From positions 62,001 through 126,000 of the forward strand of contig CALNHX010002952.1 of the NCBI GenBank assembly GCA_940337035.1: a stretch of DNA of 64,000 bases. The letters are read 5' to 3'. Both the position numbers and the translations under genes were made by a program. The first letter of the stretch is position 1, and each line of letters opens with the position of its first letter. Source of the DNA: Agriotes lineatus (Eukaryota; Arthropoda; Insecta; Coleoptera; Elateridae). The notes under the pieces were generated by a model, which was given only the letters and a program-made list of their open reading frames with translations, did not search any database and was not told where the DNA came from. Below are positions 11,601-22,695 of the stretch, piece by piece.

Positions 11601-14600
11601 CTGAGGCGTTTTGGATATCATTTCAATAGTAGAAATGCTCTTAGATTTTTTAAATTTCAGTAAACCTATTTGGGTGTTTCAATGCGACTTCTTTATGGCC
11701 ACAAAATGCTACTAGCTGTACGTAACATATTATAATTAATAGACAGTAATTGCAGAATTCTAAACAATGTACAGAAACAACTGTAAACTAATTTTAATTG
11801 CATCAGAATGGCACCTACTGTTTTAGAAGTAGACAATATATCATGCTCGAGCCTTAAACGCTCTGGCGGACGATATGGGAAGTTTTGGATACCATTTCGA
11901 TAGTAGAAACGTATTTTGATTTTTTTAATTTTAGTAACGCTATCTCGGTGTTCGAATGCGACATCTTAATGGCCTCAAAATGCTACTAGCAGTGCGTACC
12001 ATATTATAGTTAATAGACAGTAACTGCAGAATGCTAAACAATGTACAGAAACAACTGTAAACTAATTTAAAATGCATCTGAATGGCACCTACTGTTATAG
12101 AAGTAGACAAAATGGCATGCTAGAACTTTCAAACACTCTGGCGGACGACCTGAGGCGATTTGGATGTCATTTCAATAGTAGAAATGCTCTTAGATTTTTT
12201 AAATTTTAGTAAACCTATTTGGGTGTTTCAATGTGACTTCTTAATGGCCACAAAATGCTACTAGCTGTACGTAACATATTACAATTAATAGACAGTAATT
12301 GCAGAACATTGTACAGAAACAGCTGTAAACTAAATTTGAATGCATCAGAATGGCACCTACTGTTTTAGTAGTAGACAAAATGGCATGCTAGAGCCTGTAA
12401 ACGCTCTGGCGGACGATCTGAGACGTTTTGTATATCACTTCGATAGTAGAAGTGCTCTTAGATCTTTTAAATTTTAGTAAAGCTATTTCGGTGTTTCAAT
12501 GCGACTTTTTAATGGCCTCAAAATGCTACTAGCAGTACGTAGCATATTATAATTATTAGACAGTAATTGCAGAATGCTAAACATTGTACAGAAACAACTG
12601 TAAACTAATTTTGAATGCATCAGAATGGCCCCTACTGTTTTAGAATTAGACAAAATAGAATGCTAGAACCTGCAAACGCTCTGGCGGACGATCTGGGACG
12701 TTTTGGATACCATTTCGATAGTAGAAACGCTTTTGGATTTTTTAAATTTTAGTAAAGCTATTTCGGTGTTTCAATGCGACTTTTTAATGGCCTCAAAATG
12801 CTACTAGTAGTACGTAGCATATTATAATTAATAGACAGTAATTGCAGAATGCTAAACATTGTACAGAAACAACTGTAAACTAATTTTGAATGCATCAGAA
12901 TGGCCCCTACTGTTTTAGAAGTAGACAAAATGGAATGCTAGAGCCTGCAAACGCTCTGGCGGACGATCTGGGACGTTTTGGATACCATTTCGATAGTAGA
13001 AGCCCTCTTAGATTTTTTAAATTTTATTAAACCTATTGGAGTATTTCAATGCGACTTCTTAAGGATCTCAAAATGCTACTAGCAGTACGTAACATATTAT
13101 AATTAATAGACAGTAATTGCAGATTGCTAAACATTGCACAGAAATAACTGTAAACTAATTTTAAATGCATCAGAATGGCACCTGCTGTTTTAGAAGTAGA
13201 CAAAATGGCATGCTAGAACTTGTAAACGCGCTGGCGGACGATCTGAAACGTTTTGGATATCATTCCGATGGTAGAAGCGGTTGTAGATTTCTTTAATTAT
13301 AGTAACGCTATTTCGGTGTTTGAATGCAACATCTTAATGGTCTAAAAATGCTACTATCAGTACGTAACATATTATTATTAATAGACAGTAACTGCAGAAT
13401 GCTAAAGATTGTACAGAAACAACGGTAAACTAATTTTAAATGCATCAGAATGCCACCTACTGTTTTAGAAGTAGACAAAATGTCATGCTATAGCCTATAA
13501 ACGCTCTGGCGGACGATCTGGGACGTTTTGGATATCATTTCGATAGTAGAAACGCTCTTAGATTTTTTTAATTTTAGTAACGCTATTTCGGTGTTCGAAT
13601 GCGACTTCTTAATAGCCTCAAAATATTACTAGCTGTACGTAACATATTATAATTACTAGACAGTAATTGCAGAATGCTAAATATTGTACAGAAACAACTG
13701 TGAACTAATTTTAATTGCATCAGAATGGCACCTACTGTTTTAGAAGTAGACAAAATAACATGCTAGAGCCTGTAAACGCTCTGGCGGACGATCTGAGACG
13801 TTTTGGATATCATTTCAACAGTAGAAGCGCTCTATTTGGGTGTTTCAATGAGACTTCTTAATGGCCTCAAAATGTTACTAGCTGTACGTAACATATTAGA
13901 ATTAATAGACAGTAATTGCAGAATGCTAAACATTGCACAGAAACAACTGAAAACTAATTTTAAATGCATCAGAATGGCACCTACTGTTTTAGAAGTAGAC
14001 AAAATGGCATGCTTAAACTTGTAAACGCTCTGGCGGACGATCTGAGACGTTTCGGATTTCATTCCAATGGTAGAAGCGCTTGTAGATTTCTTTAATTTTA
14101 GTAACGCTATTTCGGTGTTCGAATGCGACTTCATAATGGCCTCAAAATGTTACTAGCTGTACGTAACATATTATAATTACTAGACAGTAATTGCAGAATG
14201 TTAAACATTGCACAGACACAACAGTAAACTAATTTTAAATGCATCAGAATGGAACCTGCTGTTTTAGAAGTAGACAAAATGGCATGCTATAGCCTGTAAA
14301 CGCTCTGGCGGACGATCTGAAACGTTTTGGATATCATTTCGGTTGTAGAAGCGCTCTTAATTTTTTTTAAATTTTAGTATAGCTATTTCGGTGTTTCAAT
14401 GCGATTGCTTAATGGCCTCAAAATGCTACAAGCGGTACGGAACATATTATAATTAATAGACAGTACCTACAGAATGCCAAACATTGCACAGAAACAACTG
14501 TAAACTAATTTTAAATGCATCCGAATGGCACCTACTGTTTTAGAAGTAGACAAAATGGCATGCTAGAGCCTGTAAACGCTCTGGCGGACGATCTGAGACG

Positions 14601-14768
14601 TTTTGGATATCATTTCGATAGTAGAAACGCTTTTAGATTTTTTTAGTTTTAGTAACGCTATTTCGGTGTTCGAATGCGACTTCTTAATGGGCTCAAAATA
14701 CTACTAGCAGTACGTAACATATTATTATTAATAGACAGTAACTGCAGAATGCTAAAGATTGTACAGAA
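8684..14768. repeat. Satellite A array, right block (~274-bp monomer)
   Basis: It continues the array after the LINE insertion with ~22 further monomers carrying the same landmarks. Some monomers are shortened (e.g. near 13,800-13,860, where the sequence jumps from TAGAAGCGCTCTA to TTTGGGTGTTTCAATG) or contain insertions. Part of it, ~10,754-12,132, is a near-copy of 2,941-4,320. The array ends abruptly within a monomer at ~14,768, after TGTACAGAAA. Confidence 0.95.
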
Positions 14769-14890
14769 AGAGTCGAGGACAACTCGGCGCCGCCATCTCG
14801 GCGCCGCCACTTCGGCCCCGCCATCTCGGCGCGGGGCCAACTCGGCGCCAGCGAACTCGGCGCGAGGTCATCTCGGCGCCGAATTTAAAT
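14769..14890. repeat. GC-rich CTCGGCGCC short-motif array
   Basis: About seven copies of a CTCGGCGCC-like motif spaced ~14-17 bp apart, preceded alternately by AA, CAT or CCA, in an otherwise AT-rich setting. The core GGCGCC is palindromic. It begins exactly where satellite A stops, so it is probably the outer part of a DNA-transposon-like insertion whose far end may be near 15,520. No coding sequence. Confidence 0.7.
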
Positions 14891-15520
14891 TCGCAAACTA
14901 CAGTGTGCACTACGTAAGAAAATTATTATAAACAAATAATAAATAAAGTGATCGCCAAAAGGCTGGCATCAAATGAAAAAAAAATTATTTAGAATTTCTT
15001 GGAAAATCAAACACTAACGACCAGAGGTAATTGCAAAGTTATTACAAATGGGCCAAACAAAAGTTGTCACATGACTTCCGTTATCAGTAAAATTTTACAT
15101 TCTTTTAAAATAATTACGAATCATGCATTGAAATTTATTATGAAATAAAAAACTTTCTTAAAAATATTTGTTTTTCCATAGCAGTTTTTGTTAAAAGTAA
15201 AATTCTTTGAAATGGAACCTAAACATAAAAGAAAATGTGAGGATTTTGAAATTTTGGTATATATAGGAGCCTAGATGTTGATTATAAACAATTTTTCTTA
15301 ATAACTTTTTGTCGTATTTTTTAAATATCTACTATCTACTAAACTCTACAGTAAAATAGGTTTTTTGAAAACTTCGAAGGCATACTTGATTTTTCAAAAC
15401 TGAAATGCTGTTCGAAATTCGCCTTTAACCAAGCAGGGCTGAACCCGAAAAAAATGAAAATTTAAATCGAGAATTTTTTACCTTTTACAAGAGTCGTTTC
15501 ACCTATCCGGGGACACACTG
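14891..15520. other. AT-rich non-coding spacer, probable transposon interior
   Basis: No open frame with recognisable content. It ends at 15,508-15,520 with CCGGGGACACACTG followed by TATA. That looks like a diverged inverted copy of the CAGGGTGTCCGG start at 15,525, so it may be the right terminus of a DNA element. I see nothing else in it. Confidence 0.35.
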
Positions 15521-15524
15521 TATA

Positions 15525-15608
15525 CAGGGTGTCCGGAAAATACGTGTACAACGAAAGACCACAAGTTCCTTGGCCCAAAGTATGATGATTTAACTCAACT
15601 TACTTATA
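15525..15608. mobile_element. Fragment starting with a CAGGGTGTCCGG terminus
   Basis: TATA precedes CAGGGTGTCCGG at 15,525. The first 11 bases match the terminus of the foldback MITE at 31,828. The sequence is interrupted after ~80 bp by a second, similar terminus (CAGGGTGTCAGG at 15,609), so this looks like a truncated end of a TA-targeting DNA transposon. Confidence 0.4.
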
Positions 15609-16205
15609 CAGGGTGTCAGGAAAGTCAACCGTGTCACTTCTGGAGATACTAGGGGGCGCTATATGGAGTCGAAAAGTTCTAATCCATTTTTGGCTTAGAA
15701 GCATAGTTTTCGTAAAAACGAATGTTGAAAATGAAAAAGAAAAAGTTGAGAACTGCTAAACTTTGCCTTAAATTGGAGGCTTGACGCAGTGTCTTGAGAT
15801 ATGTTGGGAAAACAATTGTCACATATACCGTCTACATACATAATTTATTAGCTTTTAGAACACTTTTAAAAGGGAGTTTGATAATTTTAAATCCAACAAT
15901 GAAGACAAAATATCGACGGACTCACAGACCCAACAGCACCAGAACACCATACACAGAAAACATATCAGCATACTCCTGCACGGTGTATATTTTTACTACA
16001 AAATTCAAACACGCAATTATTTATTATATTGACATTAATTGACAAAAAAACATCAAAAACACAAAAATGCAGTAGATACCATACAGCGGTACACAAAATT
16101 TGCGGTACCAATTTCAACAGTGAATTCTGAAGAAATTATGCTTCTAAGCCAAAAATGGATTAGGACTTTTCGACTCCATATAGTTTAGCCGCTAGAGGTC
16201 TTCAA
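15609..16205. mobile_element. Foldback DNA-transposon remnant with 44-bp inverted repeats
   Basis: 15,661-15,704 and 16,138-16,181 are reverse complements with one mismatch over 44 bp; they contain CCATTTTTGGCTTAGAAGC and its complement. The left arm begins after CAGGGTGTCAGG at 15,609. The matching right terminus is not found, and the element appears cut near 16,200, shortly before satellite C starts. The ~430 bp between the arms have no recognisable gene. Confidence 0.6.
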
Positions 16206-16285
16206 AAATGATTAGCTTTTTTAAATTTTTTCAAGTAAGTCGAAAAATCTGTGATAGATTTTATTCATGTTTTGGCCATGCGTTT
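16206..16285. other. Short unassigned junction before satellite C
   Basis: About 80 bp of T-rich sequence with no recognisable feature, running into the first GTCCC unit of satellite C at 16,286. Confidence 0.4.
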
Positions 16286-17045
16286 GTCCCATATATCCCA
16301 TATGTCCCTAATGTCCCAGGGGTTCTAAATGTCCCATATGTCCTTAACGTCCCAGACGTCCCAGACGTCCTACATGTCCCATATGTCCTTAACGTCACAG
16401 ACGTCCTAGATGTCTTATATGTCCCTAACGTCACAGACGTCCCAGACGTCCCAGATGTCCCAGATGTTCTATATGTCCTTAACGTCCCAGACGTCCAAGA
16501 TGTCCCATATTTCCCATACGTTTCTAATGTCCCAGGCGTCCTAGATGTTCCATATGTCCCTAACGTCCCAGACGTCTTAGCTGTCCCATATGTCCCTAAC
16601 GTCCCAGACGTTCCAGATGTCCCATATGTCCAATATGTCCCTAATCTCCCAGGCGTCCCAGATGTCCCATATGTCCCATATGTCCCTAATGTCCCAGGCG
16701 TAATAAATGTCCCATATGTCCTTAACGTCCCAGACGTCCTAGATGTCCCATATGTCCTTAACGTCCCAGACGTCCCAGATGTCCCATATATCCCATACGT
16801 CTCTAATGTCCCAGGCGTCCTAAACGTCCCATATGTCCTTAACGTCCCAGACGTTCCAGATGTCCTAGATGTCCCATATGTGCCTAATGTCCCAGACGTT
16901 CCAGATGTCCCATATGTCCTTAACCTCCCAGACGTCCCAGATGTCCCACATCTCCCATATGTCCCTAATGTCCCATTCGTCCCAGATGTCCCATATGTCC
17001 CATATGTCCCTAATGTCCCAGGGGTCCTAAATGTCCCATATGTCC
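16286..17045. repeat. Satellite C, left arm, first part (9-bp units, GTCCC on + strand)
   Basis: Tandem 9-bp units, mainly GTCCCAGAC, GTCCCAGAT, GTCCCATAT and GTCC(C/T)TAAC, with TAATGTCCCAGGCGTCC variants. Nine is a multiple of three, so reading frames stay open on both strands and give meaningless repetitive peptides. Interrupted at 17,046 by a piggyBac-type MITE. Confidence 0.95.
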
Positions 17046-17049
17046 TTAA

Positions 17050-17358
17050 CACGTTAATCGCCGCAATACAAATTCAGAAATGGGTCTCAAGGGCCACTAC
17101 GTAGAAGAAACAATAAAACATATCTAATATTGAAACGCCTATAAATAGGCAACCAAATACGCTATCCAAGGGGTAAATGTGTTGTTGGGTATAGGAGGCC
17201 ACGTGCATTAGGCAAAGCATGTAAAGTTCGCACAATGAGAAGCTACCGTGAATCACACGGCCACGAAAACTTTTCAACGTGAGATGCAAGTTAGCATCAC
17301 ATGGCGCTGTAAATAAAAAGATAGAGATGCACGTTAGCTTCACGTGGCGATTAAAGTG
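17050..17358. mobile_element. piggyBac-type MITE (309 bp) in satellite C
   Basis: It is flanked by TTAA on both sides (17,046-17,049 and 17,359-17,362). Removing the element and one TTAA restores the array sequence GTCCTTAACGTCCC, which is common in neighbouring units. Its ends are inverted: CACGTTAATCGCC at the left and GGCGATTAAAGTG at the right, with one mismatch. An exact TTAA duplication is the hallmark of piggyBac transposases. There is no coding capacity, so it is non-autonomous. Confidence 0.85.
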
Positions 17359-17362
17359 TTAA

Positions 17363-20300
17363 CGTCCCAGACGTTCCAGATGTCCTAGATGTCCATATGT
17401 CCCTAATTTCCCAGACGTCCCAGGCGTCCCATATGTCCCTAACGTCCCAGACGTCCCAGATGTCCCATATGTCCCATGTGTTCACAATGTCCCAGGCGTC
17501 CTAGATGTTCCATATGTCTCTAACGTCCCAGACGTCTTAAATGTCCCATATGTCCCTAACGTCCCAGACGTCCCAGATGTTCTAGATGTCCCATATGTCC
17601 CTAACGTTCCAGACGTCCTAGATGTCCTATATGTCCCTAACGTCCTAGACGTCCCAGATGTCCAATATGTCCCATATGTCCCTAATGTCCCAGGCGTCCT
17701 AAATGTCCCATATGTCCTTAACGTCCCAGACGTTCCAGACGTCCTAAATGTCCCATATGTCCTTAACGTCCCAGACGTCCCAGACGTTCTAGATGTCCCA
17801 TATGTTCCTAACGTTCCAGACGTCCTAGATGTCCTATATGTCCCTAACGTCCCAGACGTCCCAGACGTCCCAGAAGTCCTAGACGTCCCATATGTCCTTA
17901 ACGTCCCAGACGTCCCAGATGTCCCATATAACCCATATGTCTTTAATGTCCCAAGCGTCTTAAATGTCCCATATGTCCTTAACGTCCCAGACGTCCCAGA
18001 CGTCCTAGATGTCCCATATGTCCTTAACGTCCCAGACGTCTAAGATGTCCCATATGTCCCTAACGTCCCAGACGTCCCAGATGTCCCATATGTCCCATAT
18101 GTCCCATATGTTCCTAATGTCCCAGGCGTCCTAAATGTCCAATATGTCCTTAACGTCCCAGACGTTTCAGATGTCCTAGATGTCCCATATGTCCTTAACG
18201 TCCCAGATGTCCCAGATGTTTCACATCTCCCATATGTCCCTAATGTCCACTTCGTCCCAGGCGTCCCAGATGTCCCATATGTCCCTAACGTCCCAGACGT
18301 CCCAGATGACCCATATGTCCCATATGTCCCATATGTCCCTAATGTTTCAGGCGTCCCAGATGTCCCATATGTCCCTAACGTCCGAGACGTCCCAGATGAC
18401 CCAGATGTCCCATATGTCCCATATGTCCTTAACGTCCCAGACGTCCCAGATGTCCCATATGTCCCTAACGTCCCAGACGTCCCAGATGACCCATATGTCC
18501 CATATTTCCCAAATGCTTCAGACGTCTCAGATGTTCCATATGTCCCTAACGTCCCAGACGTCCCAGATGTCCCATATGTCCCTAACGTCCCAGACGTCCC
18601 AGATGACCCATATGTCCCATATGTCCCAAATGCTTCAGACGTCCTAGATTTTCCATATGTCCCTAACGTCCCAGACGTCCCAGATGTCCAATATGTCCCA
18701 TACGTCTCTAATGTCCCAGGCGTCCTAAATGTCCCATATGTCCTTAACGTCCCAGACGTTCCAGATGTCCTAGATGTCCCATATGTCCCTAATGTCCCAG
18801 ACGTTCCAGATGTCCCATATGTCCTTAACCTCCCAGACATCCCAGATGTCCCACATCTCCCATATGTCCCTAATGTCCCATTCGTCCCAGATGTCCCATA
18901 TGTCCCATATGTCCCTAATGTCCCAGGGGTCCTAAATGTCCCATATGTCCTTAACGTCCCAGACGTTCCAGATGTCCTAGATGTCCATATGTCCCTAATT
19001 TCCCAGACGTCCCTGCCGTCCCATATGTCCCTAACGTCCCAGACGTCCCAGATGTCCCATATGTCCCATGTGTTCACAATGTCCCAGGCGTCCTAGATGT
19101 TCCATATGTCTCTAACGTCCCAGACGTCTTAAATGTCCCATATGTCCCTAACGTCCCAGACGTCCCAGATGTTCTAGATGTCCCATATGTCCCTAACGTT
19201 CCAGACGTCCTAGATGTCCTATATGTCCCTAACGTCCTAGACGTCCTAGACGTCCCAGATGTCCCATATGTCCAATATGTCCCTAATGTCCAAGGCGTCC
19301 CAGATGTCCAATACGTCCCATATGTCCCTAATGTCCCAGGCGTCCTAAATGTCCCATATGTCCTTAACGTCCCAGACGTTTCAGACGTCCTAAATGTCCC
19401 ATATGTCCTTAACGTCCCAGACGTCCCAGACGTCCTACATGTCCCATATGTCCTTAACGTCCCAGACGTCCTAGATGTCTTATATGTCCCTAACGTCCCA
19501 GATGTCTCAGACGTCCCAGATGTCCCAGATGTTCTATATGTCCCTAACGTCCCAGACGTCCCAGATGTCCCATATGTCCCATATGTTCCTAATGTCCCAG
19601 GCGTCCTAGATGTTCCATATGTCCCTAACGTCCCAGACGTTTTAGCTGTCAGGTATGTCCCTAACGTCCCAGACGTCCCAGTCGTCCTAGACGTCCCATA
19701 TGTCCTTAACGTCCCAGACGTCCCAGATGTCCCATACGTACCTAACGTCTCAGACGTTCCAGATGTCCCATATGCCCCATATGTCCCTAATCTCCCAGGC
19801 GTCCCAGATGTCCCATATGCCCCATATATCGCTAATGTCCCAGGCGTCTTAAATGTCCCATATGTCCTTAACGTCCCAGACGTCCCAGACGTCCTAGATG
19901 CCCCATATGTCCTTAACGTCCCAGACGTCCTAGATGTCCCATATGTCCTTAACGTCCCAGACGTCCATAATGTCCCATATGTCCCATACGTCTCTAATGT
20001 CCCAGGCGTCCTAAATGTCCCATATGTCCTAAACGTCCCAGACGTTCCAGATGTCCTAGATGTCCCATATGTCCCTAATGTCCCAGACGTTCCAGATGTC
20101 CCATATGTCCGTAACCTCCCAGACGTCCCAGATGTCCCACATCTCCCATATGTCCCTAATGTCCCATTCGTCCCAGATGTCCCATATGTCCCATATGTCC
20201 CTAATGTCCCAGGGGTCCTAAATGTCCCATATGTCCTTAACGTCTCAGACGTTCCAGATGTCCTAGATGTCCATATGTCCCTAATTTCCCAGACGTCCCA

Positions 20301-22695
20301 GGCGTCCCATATGTCCCTAACGTCCCAGACGTCCCAGATGTCCCATATGTCCCATGTGTTCACAATGTCCCAGGCGTCCTAGATGTTCCATATGTCTCTA
20401 ACGTCCCAGACGTCTTAAATGTCCCATATGTCCCTAACGTCCCAGACGTCCCAGATGTTCTAGATGTCCCATATGTCCCTAATGTTCCAGACGTCCTAGA
20501 TGTCCTATATGTCCCTAACGTCCTAGACGTCCTAGACGTCCCAGATGTCCCATATGTCCCATATGTCCCTAATGTCCAAGGCGTCCCAGATGTCCAATAT
20601 GTCCCATATGTCCCTAATGTCCCAGGCGTCCTAAATGTCCCATATGTCCTTAACGTCCCAGACGTTCCAGACGTCCTAAATGTCCCATATGTCCTTAACG
20701 TCCCAGACGTCCCAACTGTCTTGTATGTCCTTAACGTCCCAGACGTCCCAGACGTTCTAGATGTCCCATATGTTCCTAACGTTCCAGACGTCCTAGATGT
20801 CCTATATGTCCCTAACGTCCCAGACGTCCCAGACGTCCCAGAAGTCCTAGACGTCGCATATGTCCTTAACGTCCCAGACGTCCCAGATGTCCCATATAAC
20901 CCATATGTCCCTAATGTCCCAAGCGTCTTAAATGTCCCATATGTTCTTAACGTCCCAGACGTCCCAGACGTCCTAGATGTTCCATATGTCCTTAACGTCC
21001 CAGACGTCTAAGATGTCCCATATGTCCCTAACGTCCCAGACGTCCCAGATGTCCCATATGTCCCATATGTCCCTAATGTCCCAGGCGTCCCAGATGTCCC
21101 ATATGTCCCTAACGTCCCAGACGTCCCAGATGACCCATATGTCCCATATGTCCCATATGTCCCTAATGTTTCAGGCGTCCCAGATGTCCCATATGTCCCA
21201 GACGTCCCAAATGACCCAGATGTCCCATATGTCCCATATGTCCTTAACGTCCCAGACGTCCCAGATGTCCCATATGTCCCTAACGTCCCAGACGTCCCAG
21301 ATGACCCATATGTCCCATATGTCCCAAATGCTTCAGACGTCTCAGATGTTCCATATGTCCCTAACGTCCCAGACGTCCCAGATGTCCCATATGTCCCTAA
21401 CGTCCCAGACGTCCCAGATGACCCATATGTCCCATATGTCCCAAATGCTTCAGACGTCCTAGATTTTCCATATGTCCCTAACGTCCCAGACGTCCTAAAT
21501 GTCTCATATGTCCCTAACGTCTCAGACGTCCCAGCTGTCTCGTATGACCCTAACGTTCCAGACGTCCCCGACGTCCTAGATGTCCCATATGTCCCTAACG
21601 TCCCAGACGTCCTAGATGTCCTATATGTCCCTAACGTCCCAGACGTCCCAAACGTCCCAGATGTCCCATATGTCCCATATGTCCCTAATGTCCCATGCGT
21701 CCCAGATGTCCCATATGTTACATATGTCTCTAATGTCCCAGGCGTCCTAAATGTCCCATATGTCCTTAACGTCCCAGACGTCCCAGACGTCCTACATGTC
21801 CCATATGTCCTTAACGTCCCAGACGTCCTAGATGTTTTATATGTCCCTAACGTCCCAGATGTCTCAGACGTCCCAGATGTCCCAGATGTTCTATATGTCC
21901 CTAACGTCCCCGACGTCCTAGATGTCCCATATGTCCCTAACGTCCCAGACGTCCTAGATGTCCTATATGTCCCTAACGTCCCAGACGTCCCAAACGTCCC
22001 AGATGTCCCATATGTCCCATATGTCCCTAATGTCCCATGCGTCCCAGATGACCCATATGTTACATATGTCTCTAATGTCCCAGGCGTCCTAAATGTCCCA
22101 TATGTCCTTAACGTCCCAGACGTCCCAGACGTCCTACATGTCCCATATGTCCTTAACGTCCCAGACGTCCTAGATGTCTTATATGTCCCTAACGTCACAG
22201 ACGTCCAAGACGTCCCAGACGTCCCAGATGTTCTATATGTCCCTAACGTCCCAGACGTCCCAGATGTCCCATATGTCCCATATGTTCCTAATGTCCCAGG
22301 CGTCCTAAATGTCCAATATGTCCTTAACGTCCCAGACGTTTCAGATGTCCTAGATGTCCCATATGTCCTTAACGTCCCAGATGTCCCAGATGTTTCACAT
22401 CTCCCATATGTCCCTGATGTCCACTTCGTCCCAGATGTTCCATATGTCCCATATGTCCCTAATGTCCCAGTGGTTCTAAATGTCCCATATGTCCTTAACG
22501 TCCCAGACGTCCTAGATGTCCCATATGTCCTTAACGTCCCAGAAGTCCCAGACGTCCCATATGTCCCTAACGGCCCAGACGTCCCAGCTGTCTCGTATGT
22601 CCCTAACGTCGCAGACGTCCCAGACGTCCTAGATGTCGCATATGTCCTTAACGTCCCAGACGTCCCAGATGTCCCATATGTCCCTAACGTCCCAG
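17363..22695. repeat. Satellite C, left arm, second part
   Basis: It continues the 9-bp-unit array in the same orientation. Longer repeats are nested inside: TGTGTTCACAATG marks near-copies at 17,478, 19,069 and 20,355; AAATGCTTCAGACGTC marks 18,512, 18,627, 21,326 and 21,444; a 342-bp (38 x 9) repeat links 21,691 and 22,033. Palindromic CATATG and GACGTC hexamers recur throughout. Long frames on the minus strand (18,040-19,077; 19,074-20,363; 21,008-22,198) encode only GTSGTLGTYGTS-like repeats and are not treated as genes. Confidence 0.95.

Noticed and set aside
3162..14024. Recurrent 63-codon frames (MHQNGTYC...) in satellite A
   Set aside because: They reflect the monomer sequence; most monomers have indels or stops that destroy the frame, so there is no sign of selection for a protein.
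2936..14768. CENP-B-box-like site in satellite A
   Set aside because: TTTCG occurs, but the required A and CGGG spacing is not met in the monomers I checked.
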